Of a stretch of DNA of 64,000 nucleotides, positions 36,588-46,944 are shown piece after piece (the first letter of the stretch is position 1; each line of letters begins with the position of its first letter). The notes under the pieces were generated by a model. It made no database searches, was not told the DNA's origin, and was given only the letters and a program-made list of their open reading frames with translations. The DNA is taken from the NCBI GenBank assembly GCA_030693065.1, contig JAUYBL010000025.1:87241-151240 (forward strand). The letters run 5' to 3'. The DNA comes from Methylococcaceae bacterium (GTDB taxonomy: Bacteria > Pseudomonadota > Gammaproteobacteria > Methylococcales > Methylomonadaceae). The position numbers and the translations under genes are program-made.

Positions 36588-37250
36588 TCATTCCCCATTG
36601 GGGATTCTGTAGCCACGCCCGCGTAGTGTTTCTATTAGATTTCGGCCTAGCTTTCTTCTAAGCCTAAGAATAAAGACCTCTATCACGTTGCTATCACGGT
36701 CAAAGTCTTCATCGTAAACATGTTCAATCAACACTGCTTTGGAAATGACTTCGCCTTTGTGCAACATCAAGTAGTGAAGAACTTTGTATTCAAACGTGGT
36801 CAGTTCTTGCGCTACACCAGCAACCGAAACTTCTTGAGCGACGGTATCCAATTCAATTGAGCCATGCGTTAATACAGGATGCGTTTTACCTGCAGCCGCC
36901 CTGATTTGGGCGTTAACCCTGGCAAGCAATTCTTCATATTGAAAAGGCTTAACGATGTAATCGTTGGCACCCGCGTCAAGCACTTCGACTTTTTCCTGCC
37001 AGCTACTGCGCGCTGTCAAAATCAAAATAGGGGTATTAATTTTATCTTTGCGCAAACGTTTAAGAACTTCAACGCCAGAAAAGTCCGGCAAACCCAGATC
37101 CATAATCACGGCATCAAGAGGGTACTCCTTACCCATAAAATAGCCATCTTGACCGTTATTCGCCGTATCTACAGCAAACCCCTTATCGACGAAAAAATGC
37201 TTTATTTGTTCGCAAAGGGTGACTTCATCTTCTATGACAAGAATGCGCAT
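36588..37250 (-). CDS. PhoP-like OmpR-family response regulator
   Basis: A 220-residue regulator with receiver domain (phospho-acceptor Asp51 in VIMDLGLPDF, Lys in IVKPFQYEEL) and a C-terminal winged helix (VLHYLMLHKGEVISKAVL, then SNVIEVFILRLRRKLG). It lies 10 bases after the PepSY gene and upstream of its kinase. By analogy with PhoP it probably controls envelope or metal-stress genes, though no target is visible here. Confidence 0.94.
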   Translation of the reverse strand: MRILVIEDEVTLCEQIKHFFVDKGFAVDTANNGQDGYFMGKEYPLDAVIMDLGLPDFSGVEVLKRLRKDKINTPILILTARSSWQEKVEVLDAGANDYIVKPFQYEELLARVNAQIRAAAGKTHPVLTHGSIELDTVAQEVSVAGVAQELTTFEYKVLHYLMLHKGEVISKAVLIEHVYDEDFDRDSNVIEVFILRLRRKLGRNLIETLRGRGYRIPNGE

Positions 37251-37260
37251 GTGGTAAATT

Positions 37261-37533
37261 TTAAGAGTGGGTTTCGTTGACTAGCTGTCCGGTTTCGGCA
37301 TCAATTCTGTAATAACGAATCCGGCCATCAGGGGTTAACACTTTAATGACGTGCACTTGTTTGCCATCAATAAGCTCGGTTTGCGCACCCAAAACTTTGT
37401 CATAAGTTCCTTCAATGATTTGCTTGGTGGCATCGTCCAGACTGACATAGGACAATAACAAGGTAGCGTTTTGCGCAAAACTGTTGTTATTTATCATTAA
37501 AAACAGCGCAAAAGCATTAATGAGATTTTTCAT
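37261..37533 (-). CDS. Small secreted PepSY-like protein
   Basis: A 90-residue protein with a signal peptide (about residues 1-20) and a single PepSY-like domain (DDATKQIIEGTYDKVLGAQTELIDGKQVHVIKVLTPDGRIRYYRIDAETGQLV). The gene is first in a three-gene operon with the response regulator and kinase. Small PepSY proteins in this position are plausible periplasmic partners of the sensor, but no mechanism is proven. Confidence 0.85.
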   Translation of the reverse strand: MKNLINAFALFLMINNNSFAQNATLLLSYVSLDDATKQIIEGTYDKVLGAQTELIDGKQVHVIKVLTPDGRIRYYRIDAETGQLVNETHS

Positions 37534-37635
37534 GACACTCCAGCGATGCTAAGTTGTGTAATTCAAAAAAGCGCCATCCTTGGACTCTCTTTGCAAAACT
37601 ATTCTAGTTAGGCTGCCTGAATAAACACTGAATTA

Positions 37636-38613
37636 TTACTGCAAGCTCCATCCTTTAACAACGCTTGAAAAAGATTGTCCAAAGGAGGCGCCTAACCTAC
37701 TTGCAAGGCGGTCTAACAAGCGTTCTTGTTGGGTAAAATCAACCAATTCTTCCGCACCAATCAATTCTTTGGCTACGTAATCTTGATTGCCAAAGCCATC
37801 TGCAATGCCCAATTTAACACCTTCTTCACCAGTCCAAACGAGGCCTGAAAATGTGTCAGGGGATTCTTTCAGGCGATCGCCACGACCGGTTTTGACTGCG
37901 GCAATAAATTGTTGATGTACCTGCTCCAACAATCCTTGCATATAACGGGTTTCGTCTTCTTTAGGTGGCGAAAACGGATCCAACATGGCTTTATGCGCGC
38001 CAGCGGTCAGCAATCTACGTTCGACACCAGTTTTTTGCATGACATCGACAAAACCGAAACCATCCATCAATACACCGATAGAGCCGACTAAGCTGGCAGG
38101 ATTAACAATAATTTTATCGCTGGCTGCAGCGATGTAATAACAGCCAGACGCACACATATCACTGACTACCGCAATAATCGGAAGATCAGGATGCTGTTTT
38201 TTGATACTTCGAATCTCGTCATAAACATAAGAAGATTGCACCGGACTGCCGCCGGGCGAGTTGGCATGCAAAATAATACCTTTGGTGTGCTTGTCCTTTA
38301 CCGCTTCTCTAAGGCTATCAATAATTCTGTCTGCATTGGCTTGTTTGTCTTCGGCAATAGGGCCGACCACATCAACTACCGCAGTGTGATATTTACCATC
38401 GCCACCAATATCTTGTTTAAATTTTGGGTAGACCGCCATGCCGAGCAGTACAATCAAGTATAAAAACATCAAGCTCTTGAAAAAAATCCCCCACCGACGC
38501 GCCCTTCTTTGTTCTGTCACAGCAGCGAAAGCCAATTTCTCGACCAACTCCCGTTCCCAGCCTGGTGATTGTGCCGCGTCCGATTTGTTTGGTTGTTCTG
38601 AACTGTTATCCAT
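37636..38613 (-). CDS. sppA: Signal peptide peptidase SppA-type S49 protease
   Basis: A membrane-anchored serine protease that degrades cleaved signal peptides. The 325 residues carry one N-terminal membrane segment (about 44-62) and the S49 fold. The catalytic dyad is probably Ser156 in CASGCYYIAAASD and Lys208 in GAHKAMLDPF. The NSPGGSP motif forms the oxyanion region. It is the short (single-domain) type. It lies 17 bases after the HAD phosphatase in an rluC-HAD-sppA operon. Confidence 0.94.
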   Translation of the reverse strand: MDNSSEQPNKSDAAQSPGWERELVEKLAFAAVTEQRRARRWGIFFKSLMFLYLIVLLGMAVYPKFKQDIGGDGKYHTAVVDVVGPIAEDKQANADRIIDSLREAVKDKHTKGIILHANSPGGSPVQSSYVYDEIRSIKKQHPDLPIIAVVSDMCASGCYYIAAASDKIIVNPASLVGSIGVLMDGFGFVDVMQKTGVERRLLTAGAHKAMLDPFSPPKEDETRYMQGLLEQVHQQFIAAVKTGRGDRLKESPDTFSGLVWTGEEGVKLGIADGFGNQDYVAKELIGAEELVDFTQQERLLDRLASRLGASFGQSFSSVVKGWSLQ

Positions 38614-38630
38614 AATTTGCTATTAACCTT

Positions 38631-39278
38631 TTAAATAAGATTTAGTAATTCCGTTGGCTGTGACAAGCACACTAACGGATTATATTGCTGCAAAAACGCT
38701 TCTGAGTTAGCACCGCACAACACGCCAACAGACGATATTTGGGCATTTAATGCCATTTGCAAGTCGTGAATGGAATCACCGACCATCAAGGCACGTGCTG
38801 GTGCAATACCGGTAACTTCTATAATTTCTTCCAGCATCTTAGGATGTGGCTTGGATTGGGTTTCGTCGGCACAACGGGTCACTGCGAACAAATCTTTAGT
38901 ATCTGTCGCATGTAAAGCCTGCGCTAAGCCTGCTCTTGTTTTACCGGTCGCCACTGCTAACTGATAACCGGTTTGTTGTAACTGTACCAACATGTCATAA
39001 ACACCAGGGAAAAAATCTGCCCGGCTTAATTGTTTGGAGAAATATTCCTCTGCGTAATTGGTCACTAATTGATGTTGCGTGTCTTCATCAGCCTCAGGCA
39101 ACAACGTTTGCATTGCCCGTTCAATACTCAAGCCAATCACATTTTTAGTAGCTTGATAATCTGGCGTAGCAAAACCACAGCGCTCGGCTGAACGCTGGAT
39201 ACAACCGGCAATCCAATCTATCGAATTGATCAGTGTGCCATCCCAATCAAAAATAATTAAATCAAACCTGTTCTTCAT
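38631..39278 (-). CDS. HAD-superfamily phosphatase (phosphoglycolate phosphatase-like)
   Basis: A 215-residue HAD hydrolase. Motif I DWDGTLINS (about 11-19) carries the nucleophile, motif II is AVATGKTR, motif III includes KPHPKML, and motif IV VGDSIHDLQMA. It resembles Gph/PpaX-like phosphatases, but the substrate cannot be fixed from sequence. It overlaps rluC by 17 bases, a conserved arrangement in gammaproteobacteria. Confidence 0.9.
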   Translation of the reverse strand: MKNRFDLIIFDWDGTLINSIDWIAGCIQRSAERCGFATPDYQATKNVIGLSIERAMQTLLPEADEDTQHQLVTNYAEEYFSKQLSRADFFPGVYDMLVQLQQTGYQLAVATGKTRAGLAQALHATDTKDLFAVTRCADETQSKPHPKMLEEIIEVTGIAPARALMVGDSIHDLQMALNAQISSVGVLCGANSEAFLQQYNPLVCLSQPTELLNLI

Positions 39279-40233
39279 GCTTTAACAATGCTTCTAATTG
39301 CCGAGGTAATGGCGCCACGATAGTCAGGCTGTCGCCGGTGATAGGGTGCTTAAAGGTAACTTGCTGGGCATGGAGAAACATCCGTTTGTAGCCGCGTGCT
39401 TTAAACTTGCGGTTTAACTCATCACTGCCATAGCGATCATCGCCAACGATAGGATGCCCCAAAAATGCAGCATGAACACGAATCTGATGGGTGCGACCAG
39501 TTTTTGGCGAGGCTTCAACCAGAGTGGCGTCGTTAAAGGTTTTTATTCGTCTAAATAATGTTTCAGCCTCTTTGCCGGATTGACTAACAACCACCATTCG
39601 CTCTCCGCCTTTACTGACATTTTTTAGTAAAGGCGCTGTCACTACTAATTTTTTTCTGGCCCATTGCCCGGTAAGTAATGCCAGATAAGTTTTTTGCACC
39701 TGATCATCACGAAAAAATCCATGCAACAGCTTTAAAACACTACGCTTTTTGGCAATCAACAAACAGCCTGAAGTATCGCGGTCTAGCCGATGCACCAGCT
39801 CTAAGAACTTAGCTTCCGGCCTGATTTGTCGTAAACCCTCGATAATTCCAGAGCTTAAACCGCTACCACCATGAACAGCAAAACCAGCAGGTTTGTTCAA
39901 CACCAAAAAGCCATCATCCTCAAACAAAATATCATTCTCTAATGCTTCTTTTAGGTTTTGACCGACGAACATTTCTTCAGTTTTTTCTGCCACGCGAACT
40001 GGCGGAATTCTAACGACATCTCCGGCAAGCAAGCGATAATTAACATCGACTCGGCCTTTATTAACCCTGACTTCGCCCTTACGCACTATCCGGTAAATCC
40101 GACTTTTAGGCACGCCCTTTAATCGCGCTATTAAGAAATTATCCAATCGCTGATCGCACATATCTTCGGTAATTTCCACCAATTGCACTTTAGGTGTATT
40201 TCTGGGGGTATCGCTGTGTTCTTGATTATTCAT
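39262..40233 (-). CDS. rluC: Ribosomal large subunit pseudouridine synthase RluC
   Basis: Makes pseudouridines in 23S rRNA. The 323 residues have an N-terminal S4 RNA-binding domain (QRLDNFLIARLKGVPKSRIYRIVRKGEVRVN) and the RluA-family catalytic domain with Asp141 in VHRLDRDTSGCLL. The partner motif is SPKTGRTHQIRVHAAFLG. Divergence from rne, as seen here, is a classic gammaproteobacterial gene order and supports RluC over RluD. Confidence 0.95.
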   Translation of the reverse strand: MNNQEHSDTPRNTPKVQLVEITEDMCDQRLDNFLIARLKGVPKSRIYRIVRKGEVRVNKGRVDVNYRLLAGDVVRIPPVRVAEKTEEMFVGQNLKEALENDILFEDDGFLVLNKPAGFAVHGGSGLSSGIIEGLRQIRPEAKFLELVHRLDRDTSGCLLIAKKRSVLKLLHGFFRDDQVQKTYLALLTGQWARKKLVVTAPLLKNVSKGGERMVVVSQSGKEAETLFRRIKTFNDATLVEASPKTGRTHQIRVHAAFLGHPIVGDDRYGSDELNRKFKARGYKRMFLHAQQVTFKHPITGDSLTIVAPLPRQLEALLKHEEQV

Positions 40234-40717
40234 GAGGTAAATAGTATCAGTATCCTGTTGGGTTGATTCTTAAAATTGCCGTTATTCAATAACATTGCTA
40301 TATTAAGCAAGTTTTTATAATAAAAACATACTTTTGCCCTGTGGATTTTAATAATTACAACCGCACAAGGGCTGACCAGAGAAGATCAACACACAATATT
40401 GATACTTCACTGCAAGATTTTTAGGGTTCATCGTTGACCTATGACAAACGATTTAACACCTGCTTAAATACAGAATTTACCACCAAGACTGACCGAGTGT
40501 GATTTGCTTAATGTGTGTGCCGTGCCAACCTTGTCACCGATAAATGCCCACGATACCGACCCGCTAGCCGTATAACAAAAACAACAAGGCTAAGCAAAAA
40601 ATCACGGCCCTATAAACGCATAACTTTTGTTATCGCCAGCCTGGCCTGTCAAAAAAATCAAGACCAGTCTAAAGCAGTAAAGTCTGACTATGGAGCAGAA
40701 CACCAAAGGAATATTGA
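40234..40717 (+). promoter_or_regulatory. Divergent rluC-rne region with a long rne 5' leader
   Basis: There is no gene in this gap of nearly 500 bases. A good sigma-70 promoter for rne (40276-40304) predicts a leader of about 400 bases. The leader is pyrimidine- and A-rich with short inverted pieces, and a small in-frame reading at 40515-40721 is not convincing. In E. coli the rne leader is about 360 bases and is used by RNase E to cleave and control its own mRNA. The length here is consistent with the same autoregulation. Confidence 0.6.
40276..40304 (+). promoter_or_regulatory. Sigma-70 promoter for rne
   Basis: TTGCCG, a 17-base spacer, then TATATT. Both boxes are close to consensus and the spacing is ideal. 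The transcript would start near 40311. Confidence 0.65.
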
Positions 40718-43114
40718 ATGAAAAGAATGCTAATTAATGCCACTCAACCGGAAGAGCTCCGCGTTGCCTTGGTAGATGGTCAAAAATTGTACGATTTTGA
40801 CATCGAAGTACCTTCCAAAGAACAAAAAAAATCCAACATCTACAAAGGTATCATCACCCATGTAGAACCCAGCCTAGAAGCCGCTTTCGTCAACTATGGC
40901 GCCGAAAAACACGGCTTTTTGCCGTTTAAAGAAATCTCCCCGTTATATCGCCAGACTCAAGAAGGCGTGGAAAACGATGGTCGTAAACCCGCTATAAAAG
41001 ATTTGATTAGGGAAGGCCAGGAAATTGTCGTCCAGATCGAAAAAGAAGAGCGCGGCAACAAAGGCGCTGCATTAACTACCTATATAAGTCTTGCGGGTAC
41101 GTATCTAGTATTAATGCCCAACAACCCTAAAGCGGGCGGCATCTCCAGACGTATTGAAGGCGAAACCCGCAATGACCTGCGTGAAGTCATGGCTGCACTG
41201 GAAATCCCTGAAACGATGGGGCTAATCATCAGAACTGCCGGTTGCGGCAAAAATGTTGAAGAGCTGCAATGGGATTTGAATTACTTATTGCAACTTTGGG
41301 AAGCCATTGAGCGCTCTGCCAGTGAACAAGCAGCTCCATTCCTGGTATTCCAAGAAAGTAATGTCATCATCAGAGCACTGCGCGATCACTTGCGTGGGAA
41401 TATTGACGAGATTCTTATCGACAATGAAGAATCTTTCAAACTGGTACAAAACTTTTTAAAACAAGTCATGCCTCATGTTTTGCCTAAGGCAAAGCTTTAT
41501 AGAGATGCCGTGCCGTTGTTTAACCGCTATCAGATTGAATCACAAATCGAAGTTGCTTATGGCAGAGAAGTTTCGTTACCTTCCGGCGGCTCAATCGTCA
41601 TTGACCATACCGAAGCACTCACCTCCATCGATATAAACTCCGCTCGCGCCACTAAAGGCAGTGATATTGAAGAAACAGCGCTCAATACCAACTTAGAAGC
41701 TGCCGATGAAATTGCCCGTCAACTTAGACTACGGGACTTAGGTGGCTTATTTGTCATCGATTTTATCGACATGTTGTCCAGCAAAAATCAAAAAAATGTC
41801 GAAAACCACCTGCGCGATGCACTAAAGATTGATCGGGCACGTATCCAGACAGGTCGTATCTCACGCTTTGGTTTGCTGGAGATGTCCAGACAACGGATGC
41901 GCCCTTCCCTGGGTGACTCCACTCAAATTACTTGTCCTCGTTGTAAAGGCCAAGGCAGTATTCGCAATGTCGAATCAGTTGCGCTTTCTGTATTGCGACT
42001 GTTAGAAGAAGAAGCAATGAAACGGGGCACAGAAAAAGTTATCGCGCATTTACCTATTGAATGCGCCGCCTTCCTGTTAAATGAAAAACGTAGCGTTATC
42101 CAGCAAATTGAATCGCGCTTAAAAGTTGACATCATTGTCTTGCCTAGCAAGCATCTGGAAACACCGGCCTACGATATTGAACGCGTTAAAGAAAAAGAAA
42201 CTGCTGAAGAAAAAAGATCCAGTTATTCACAAATAAAATCTGAAGAAATTAGCATTCCTGAGTTTGCTCAACAGATCAAACACAATTCAGAAAAACCGGC
42301 TATCAAAGAATTTTTGCACGACTCTCCGGTACCAGTGCAAAACAAAACCGAATCTGCCAGCCTGATTAAACGCTTCTGGCAAAAACTGATTGGCTCGACT
42401 GCCGCCATTGAAGCTACCGAACCGGTACGCGCTACTGAACCAGAAAAGCCTGCTGTCAGCAGCACTCAACAGCCGCGACATAACAAGCCCAGAAATGAGC
42501 AAAACCGTAATCGTGGAAGGGATCGGGATCGTAATAAAGACAGAGATCGCGATAATACTCAACAAGCTAAGACTAAACCTGAGCAACATCAAGAAGCGGC
42601 TCCTGTCAACCGCCCACCTCGTGGCCCCGGAAGAAACGTTAAACCCAACATTCCACCAACAGCCATTTTGCCGCTGGCTAACCCGGAACCGGTAATATCA
42701 GAGCTATTTGATGACTCCCTGCTTTTTGGAGAATTACCGGAAATTGCCACAGAAACAACTGAACAGCCACGTAAAGCCAACAGAAACAATAGACGCGGCC
42801 CAAATCGCAGAAGACCACGTAATCCGAACTATAAAAAGCCGGAAACTGAAGGCAATACCAGCGACAGCCCAGAGCATTCCGCTGATAACGCAGTAGCAGC
42901 ACAGCCGTCAGCACCTGCTCAAGTCATTAGCAACAACGCCAATCAAAGTGCAGATGCGCCTGAGCCTCGTTCTGAGCGCCGCCCTGAACCCAAACAGGAC
43001 ACTGACAGTCATCAAGAGAGTCAGCGCGAACAGCCTGCTCCCAAGCCAGTCTCAGAACCTGCCCCGGTTGTCGTCGTCGAAGCGACAAGATCTGACTCCG
43101 TTAGCGATTCTTAA
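40718..43114 (+). CDS. rne: Ribonuclease E
   Basis: The main endoribonuclease of mRNA decay and RNA processing. The 798 residues comprise an S1 domain (about 37-125), the 5' sensor and the DNase I-like catalytic domain. The metal-binding Asp315 is in [12 protein letters not shown] and Asp358 in VIDFIDM (E. coli D303 and D346). The zinc-link is [10 protein letters not shown] disordered, Arg/Pro/Gln-rich C-terminal half (from about 510) includes RNKDRDRDN and [13 protein letters not shown], likely for RNA and degradosome binding. The start has AAAGGA 7 bases upstream. Confidence 0.97.
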   Translation: MKRMLINATQPEELRVALVDGQKLYDFDIEVPSKEQKKSNIYKGIITHVEPSLEAAFVNYGAEKHGFLPFKEISPLYRQTQEGVENDGRKPAIKDLIREGQEIVVQIEKEERGNKGAALTTYISLAGTYLVLMPNNPKAGGISRRIEGETRNDLREVMAALEIPETMGLIIRTAGCGKNVEELQWDLNYLLQLWEAIERSASEQAAPFLVFQESNVIIRALRDHLRGNIDEILIDNEESFKLVQNFLKQVMPHVLPKAKLYRDAVPLFNRYQIESQIEVAYGREVSLPSGGSIVIDHTEALTSIDINSARATKGSDIEETALNTNLEAADEIARQLRLRDLGGLFVIDFIDMLSSKNQKNVENHLRDALKIDRARIQTGRISRFGLLEMSRQRMRPSLGDSTQITCPRCKGQGSIRNVESVALSVLRLLEEEAMKRGTEKVIAHLPIECAAFLLNEKRSVIQQIESRLKVDIIVLPSKHLETPAYDIERVKEKETAEEKRSSYSQIKSEEISIPEFAQQIKHNSEKPAIKEFLHDSPVPVQNKTESASLIKRFWQKLIGSTAAIEATEPVRATEPEKPAVSSTQQPRHNKPRNEQNRNRGRDRDRNKDRDRDNTQQAKTKPEQHQEAAPVNRPPRGPGRNVKPNIPPTAILPLANPEPVISELFDDSLLFGELPEIATETTEQPRKANRNNRRGPNRRRPRNPNYKKPETEGNTSDSPEHSADNAVAAQPSAPAQVISNNANQSADAPEPRSERRPEPKQDTDSHQESQREQPAPKPVSEPAPVVVVEATRSDSVSDS

Positions 43115-43196
43115 GCTTTTAAAACCAACACTAGCATCCTGCAAGCGTTGAATCCGCACCGTAGTTGAGTCATTGTTAAGAATGACTCAACTACTT

Positions 43197-46100
43197 TTAG
43201 CGATACCTAATCTCCATCCCATCCGCGCCCACCAAAGCCTTTAATCTGAGTAGCAACTCATCAGTCGGATTGACTCGCCATTCATCACCTAATTGCAGGT
43301 CAGCTTTAGCTTGGGTTGACGTGTACGTTAAACCTACCAAACAAGCACCGCCCTTAAAGGGCTGCAACACAGCTTTTAATTTGGCAACAAATACCCCAGC
43401 CTGTAGCTCTTGTTCTACTAAATTCCACTTCAATTGAATACCTCGAGCAAACGCCTCCCTAGCTTGTTCCATGCTGTAGAGCTTTTCTACGGTTAACCGC
43501 AACGTACCGGTGTAATCATCAATAGCCAAACCACCTTCAGCCACCAGCAGACTATCTCGCGCTAATAGTCCTCGGTATTTTTCATAGATGTCGCCAAACA
43601 CCGCAAGTTCAAGCCTGCCCGTGCGATCATCCAGCATCGCAAAGCCCATGGTTTTACCCTGCTTAGTTTGGCGAGTACGCAAATCAATCACTAATCCTGC
43701 CGTCCTTGCTTCCATTTTACTGCGCCCTCTGGGCATATTGGAGCGTTCCACATCGGCTAATAAAGATGCGATAGTACCGTTGGTAAATTGCCTTAATTCC
43801 GGCTCGTATTGAGTGATCGGATGACCGGTTAAAAACAACCCTAAGGTCAGTTTCTCTGCCGCCAGCCGCTCATTTTCCGTCCAGGGCACAACGACAGAAG
43901 AGTACGCATCCGATGCTTCATCCTCAGCCTCATCTCCAGACAAACCAAATAGATCATTCTGCCCGGTTTTAGCCATCTTGCCGTGCTGTTCGGCTACTTT
44001 TAAAGCCGTAGGCAACTCAGCCAAATGGCGGGCGCGATTATCATCAAACGCATCAAAGGCTCCGGCGCGGATAAGCGCTTCCAGCACGCGACGATTGAAC
44101 TTGCGTAAATCGACTCGCTTACACAAATCATAGAGCCCCAAAAACAGCCCATTGTCATTACGTTCTGCCAACATATCTTCTATCGCTGCCTGTCCGACGC
44201 CTTTGAGAGCACCTAGGCCATAAACGATATGTCCGTCATTATTAACAGTAAAACGAAAATTGGAGATGTTGATGTTGGGCGGACTAATTTCCAGCTTCAT
44301 CTGCGCGCATTCGTCAATCAGCACCACCACTTTGTCGGTGTTATCCATATCGGACGACAATACCGCGGCCATAAACGCAGCCGGATAATGAGCTTTCAGC
44401 CAGGCAGTTTGGTATGCCACCAAGGCATAAGCAGCCGAATGCGATTTGTTAAAACCGTAACCGGCAAATTTCTCCATCAAGTCAAAGGTATAGGTCGCGA
44501 TAGCTTCGTCCACCTGGTTTTCTATGGCGCCGCTAGTGAACTTATCGCGCTCCTTAGCCATCTCTTCCGGCTTTTTCTTACCCATCGCCCGGCGCAACAT
44601 ATCAGCGCCACCTAAGGTATATAGCGCCAACTCCCGGGCGATTTGCATCACTTGTTCCTGATACAAAATAACGCCGTTTGTGGGCTTTAAAATCGGCACC
44701 AGTAACGGATGGGCGTACTCGGCTTTGGCGCCGTGTTTGACGTTGATGTAATCATCAACCATGCCCGATTCGAGCGGTCCAGGCCGAAACAGCGCCACCA
44801 AGGCGATAATGTCATCAAAGCAATCCGGCTTGAGCTTTTTAATCAGCTCTTTCATACCTCGGGATTCCAACTGAAACACTGCCGTGGTCTGAGCGTTTTT
44901 CAAAAGCTCATAAGAAGCAGGATCATCTCTAGGGATAGTAGTGATGTCTACCGGCGGCAGACCCAGCAATTGCTGTTTGGTGTTGATGGTTTGCAGCGCC
45001 CAATCGATGATAGTCAGGGTGCGCAAGCCCAAAAAGTCGAATTTAACCAAACCAACCGCTTCGACGTCATCCTTATCAAACTGCGTCACCAAGTTGTTAC
45101 CATCTTGATCACAATACAGCGGCGCAAAGTCAGTCAATTTGGTTGGCGAAATCACCACGCCCCCGGCATGTTTACCGGCGTTACGAGACGTACCTTCCAG
45201 CGACAGCGCCATGTCGATCAAGGCTTTGACCTCTTCCTCGGTATCATAAAGCTGCTTAAGTTCAGGACTATCCTTTAACGCTTTGGTTAAAGTCATGCCG
45301 ATTTCAAACGGTATCAATTTGGCTAATCGATCAACAAAACCGTAACCGAAGCCCAATACCCGGCCAACGTCCCGAATCACGGCTTTTGCCGCCATGGAAC
45401 CGTAAGTAATAATCTGCGCGACATGGTCGCGACCATAATGCCGGGCAACGTAATCGATAACCTCGTCGCGCCTATCCATACAAAAATCGACGTCAAAGTC
45501 AGGCATGGAAACCCGTTCCGGGTTCAAAAACCGCTCAAACAGCAAGTCATATTCGATAGGATCAAGGTCGGTAATTTTTAGCGCATAAGCAACTAAGGAG
45601 CCAGCGCCCGAACCCCGGCCTGGACCGACCGGAATAAGGTTATTTTTGGCCCACTGAATAAAATCGGCAACGATCATAAAATAACCGGGGAAGCCCATTT
45701 GCGTGATCATTTTCAGCTCGAAATCCAGGCGATCATAATAAACGCGCCGGTTTTCTTCATCTGTGCCTTTACCGCTGGCAGGATGATGCTGCAATCGCTC
45801 TTCCAAACCCTGCAATGCCTGTTCAGTCATAAATTCTGGCAGGGTCATACCTTCAGGCACAGGGAAATCGGGTAAAAAATTCTCGCCTAACGTCAGCTGG
45901 ATATTGCAACGCTTGGCAATCTCAACCGTATTTGCTAATGCTTCAGGAATATCAGCAAACAGCGCCTGCATTTCTTCGGTACTGCGCAGATACTGCTGGT
46001 CGGTGTAATCTTTCGGACGGCGATTGTCATCCAGCACCCGGCTTTGATTAATACACACCCGTACTTCATGTGCGGCAAAATCTTTTTGCTCGATAAAGCG

Positions 46101-46703
46101 CACATCATTGGTGGCTACCACCGGCAAATCGACAGCAATCGCCAGCTGCACAGCCGCGGCAATATATCGTTCTTCTTCAGGTTTACCGACACGCTGAATT
46201 TCCAGATAAAAGCTTTGCGGAAACATTGCACTCCAAAACTGCGCCAGCCGTGTCGCTGCCTCAGTATTTTCGGCTAATAACGCTCGGCCAATATCGCCGC
46301 TCATTGCACCGGACAGTGCAATCAAGCCATCATGATTATCTTCAAGCCATTCCCGCCTAAGCATCGGCACACCTTGATGCTGGCCTTCTTGATAAGCTTT
46401 CGAAATTAGTTCTGTCAGTGTGGTATAGCCGAGCTTATTTTTGACTAATAGCGTTAATCGATAAGGTGTTGCAGGCTCTTCCGGGTTAAAAATCAGTACA
46501 TCGGCACCGGCCACCGGCTTAATGCCTTGGCCCATCGCCGCCTTATAAAACTTAACTAACGAAAATAAATTGGCATGCTCGGTAACTGCTATCGCAGGCA
46601 TGTTCAGTTCAGCCAGGCGCTTAACCAACGGCTTAATTTTTACGATGCCATCGACCAGTGAAAATTCAGTGTGCAGTCTTAAATGAACAAACGCTGGTTG
46701 CAT
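43197..46703 (-). CDS. dnaE: DNA polymerase III subunit alpha
   Basis: Replicative DNA polymerase catalytic subunit. The 1168 residues are in the E. coli range: N-terminal PHP domain (FVHLRLHTEFSLVDG), then the polymerase core with the catalytic acidic motif PDFDVDFCMDRRDEVI. GRGSGAGSLVAYALKITDLDP, the helix-hairpin-helix region and the OB fold (TAGLVIDLRTRQTKQGKTMGFAMLDD) follow. The gene stands alone, convergent with rne. The initiator ATG precedes QPAFVHLRL. Confidence 0.98.
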   Translation of the reverse strand: MQPAFVHLRLHTEFSLVDGIVKIKPLVKRLAELNMPAIAVTEHANLFSLVKFYKAAMGQGIKPVAGADVLIFNPEEPATPYRLTLLVKNKLGYTTLTELISKAYQEGQHQGVPMLRREWLEDNHDGLIALSGAMSGDIGRALLAENTEAATRLAQFWSAMFPQSFYLEIQRVGKPEEERYIAAAVQLAIAVDLPVVATNDVRFIEQKDFAAHEVRVCINQSRVLDDNRRPKDYTDQQYLRSTEEMQALFADIPEALANTVEIAKRCNIQLTLGENFLPDFPVPEGMTLPEFMTEQALQGLEERLQHHPASGKGTDEENRRVYYDRLDFELKMITQMGFPGYFMIVADFIQWAKNNLIPVGPGRGSGAGSLVAYALKITDLDPIEYDLLFERFLNPERVSMPDFDVDFCMDRRDEVIDYVARHYGRDHVAQIITYGSMAAKAVIRDVGRVLGFGYGFVDRLAKLIPFEIGMTLTKALKDSPELKQLYDTEEEVKALIDMALSLEGTSRNAGKHAGGVVISPTKLTDFAPLYCDQDGNNLVTQFDKDDVEAVGLVKFDFLGLRTLTIIDWALQTINTKQQLLGLPPVDITTIPRDDPASYELLKNAQTTAVFQLESRGMKELIKKLKPDCFDDIIALVALFRPGPLESGMVDDYINVKHGAKAEYAHPLLVPILKPTNGVILYQEQVMQIARELALYTLGGADMLRRAMGKKKPEEMAKERDKFTSGAIENQVDEAIATYTFDLMEKFAGYGFNKSHSAAYALVAYQTAWLKAHYPAAFMAAVLSSDMDNTDKVVVLIDECAQMKLEISPPNINISNFRFTVNNDGHIVYGLGALKGVGQAAIEDMLAERNDNGLFLGLYDLCKRVDLRKFNRRVLEALIRAGAFDAFDDNRARHLAELPTALKVAEQHGKMAKTGQNDLFGLSGDEAEDEASDAYSSVVVPWTENERLAAEKLTLGLFLTGHPITQYEPELRQFTNGTIASLLADVERSNMPRGRSKMEARTAGLVIDLRTRQTKQGKTMGFAMLDDRTGRLELAVFGDIYEKYRGLLARDSLLVAEGGLAIDDYTGTLRLTVEKLYSMEQAREAFARGIQLKWNLVEQELQAGVFVAKLKAVLQPFKGGACLVGLTYTSTQAKADLQLGDEWRVNPTDELLLRLKALVGADGMEIRYR

Positions 46704-46880
46704 GATTGATGATTTTTCAAGAGTAAATATAAAGCTACATTGTACCAGACCACCCTCTGCCCCCAGCTAAGCCGTTGCCAGAGAAAATTGATTTCACCCG
46801 AGAGTTAAACCGCACGACGAACAAGATCAACTCATTCAAAGCCACCTTAAGTAAAGAATCTACGCGATAAAATCGAAGAC

Positions 46881-46920
46881 AAAAAAAGGGGAGTTGCCAT
46901 GAAGACAACTCCCCTTTTTT
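46881..46920 (-). terminator. Strong intrinsic terminator after the small secreted protein gene
   Basis: AAAAAAAGGGGAGTTG pairs with CAACTCCCCTTTTTT around a 9-base loop. The stem and flanking A/T runs make it work in both directions. It lies 25 bases beyond the stop of the minus-strand small gene and insulates dnaE. Confidence 0.92.
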
Positions 46921-46944
46921 ACAGCTAGAAATCTGCAGGAATCT

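Noticed and set aside
40515..40721. Small reading frame in the rne leader
   Set aside because: No Shine-Dalgarno sequence, a product typical of random translation, and it overlaps the rne start.
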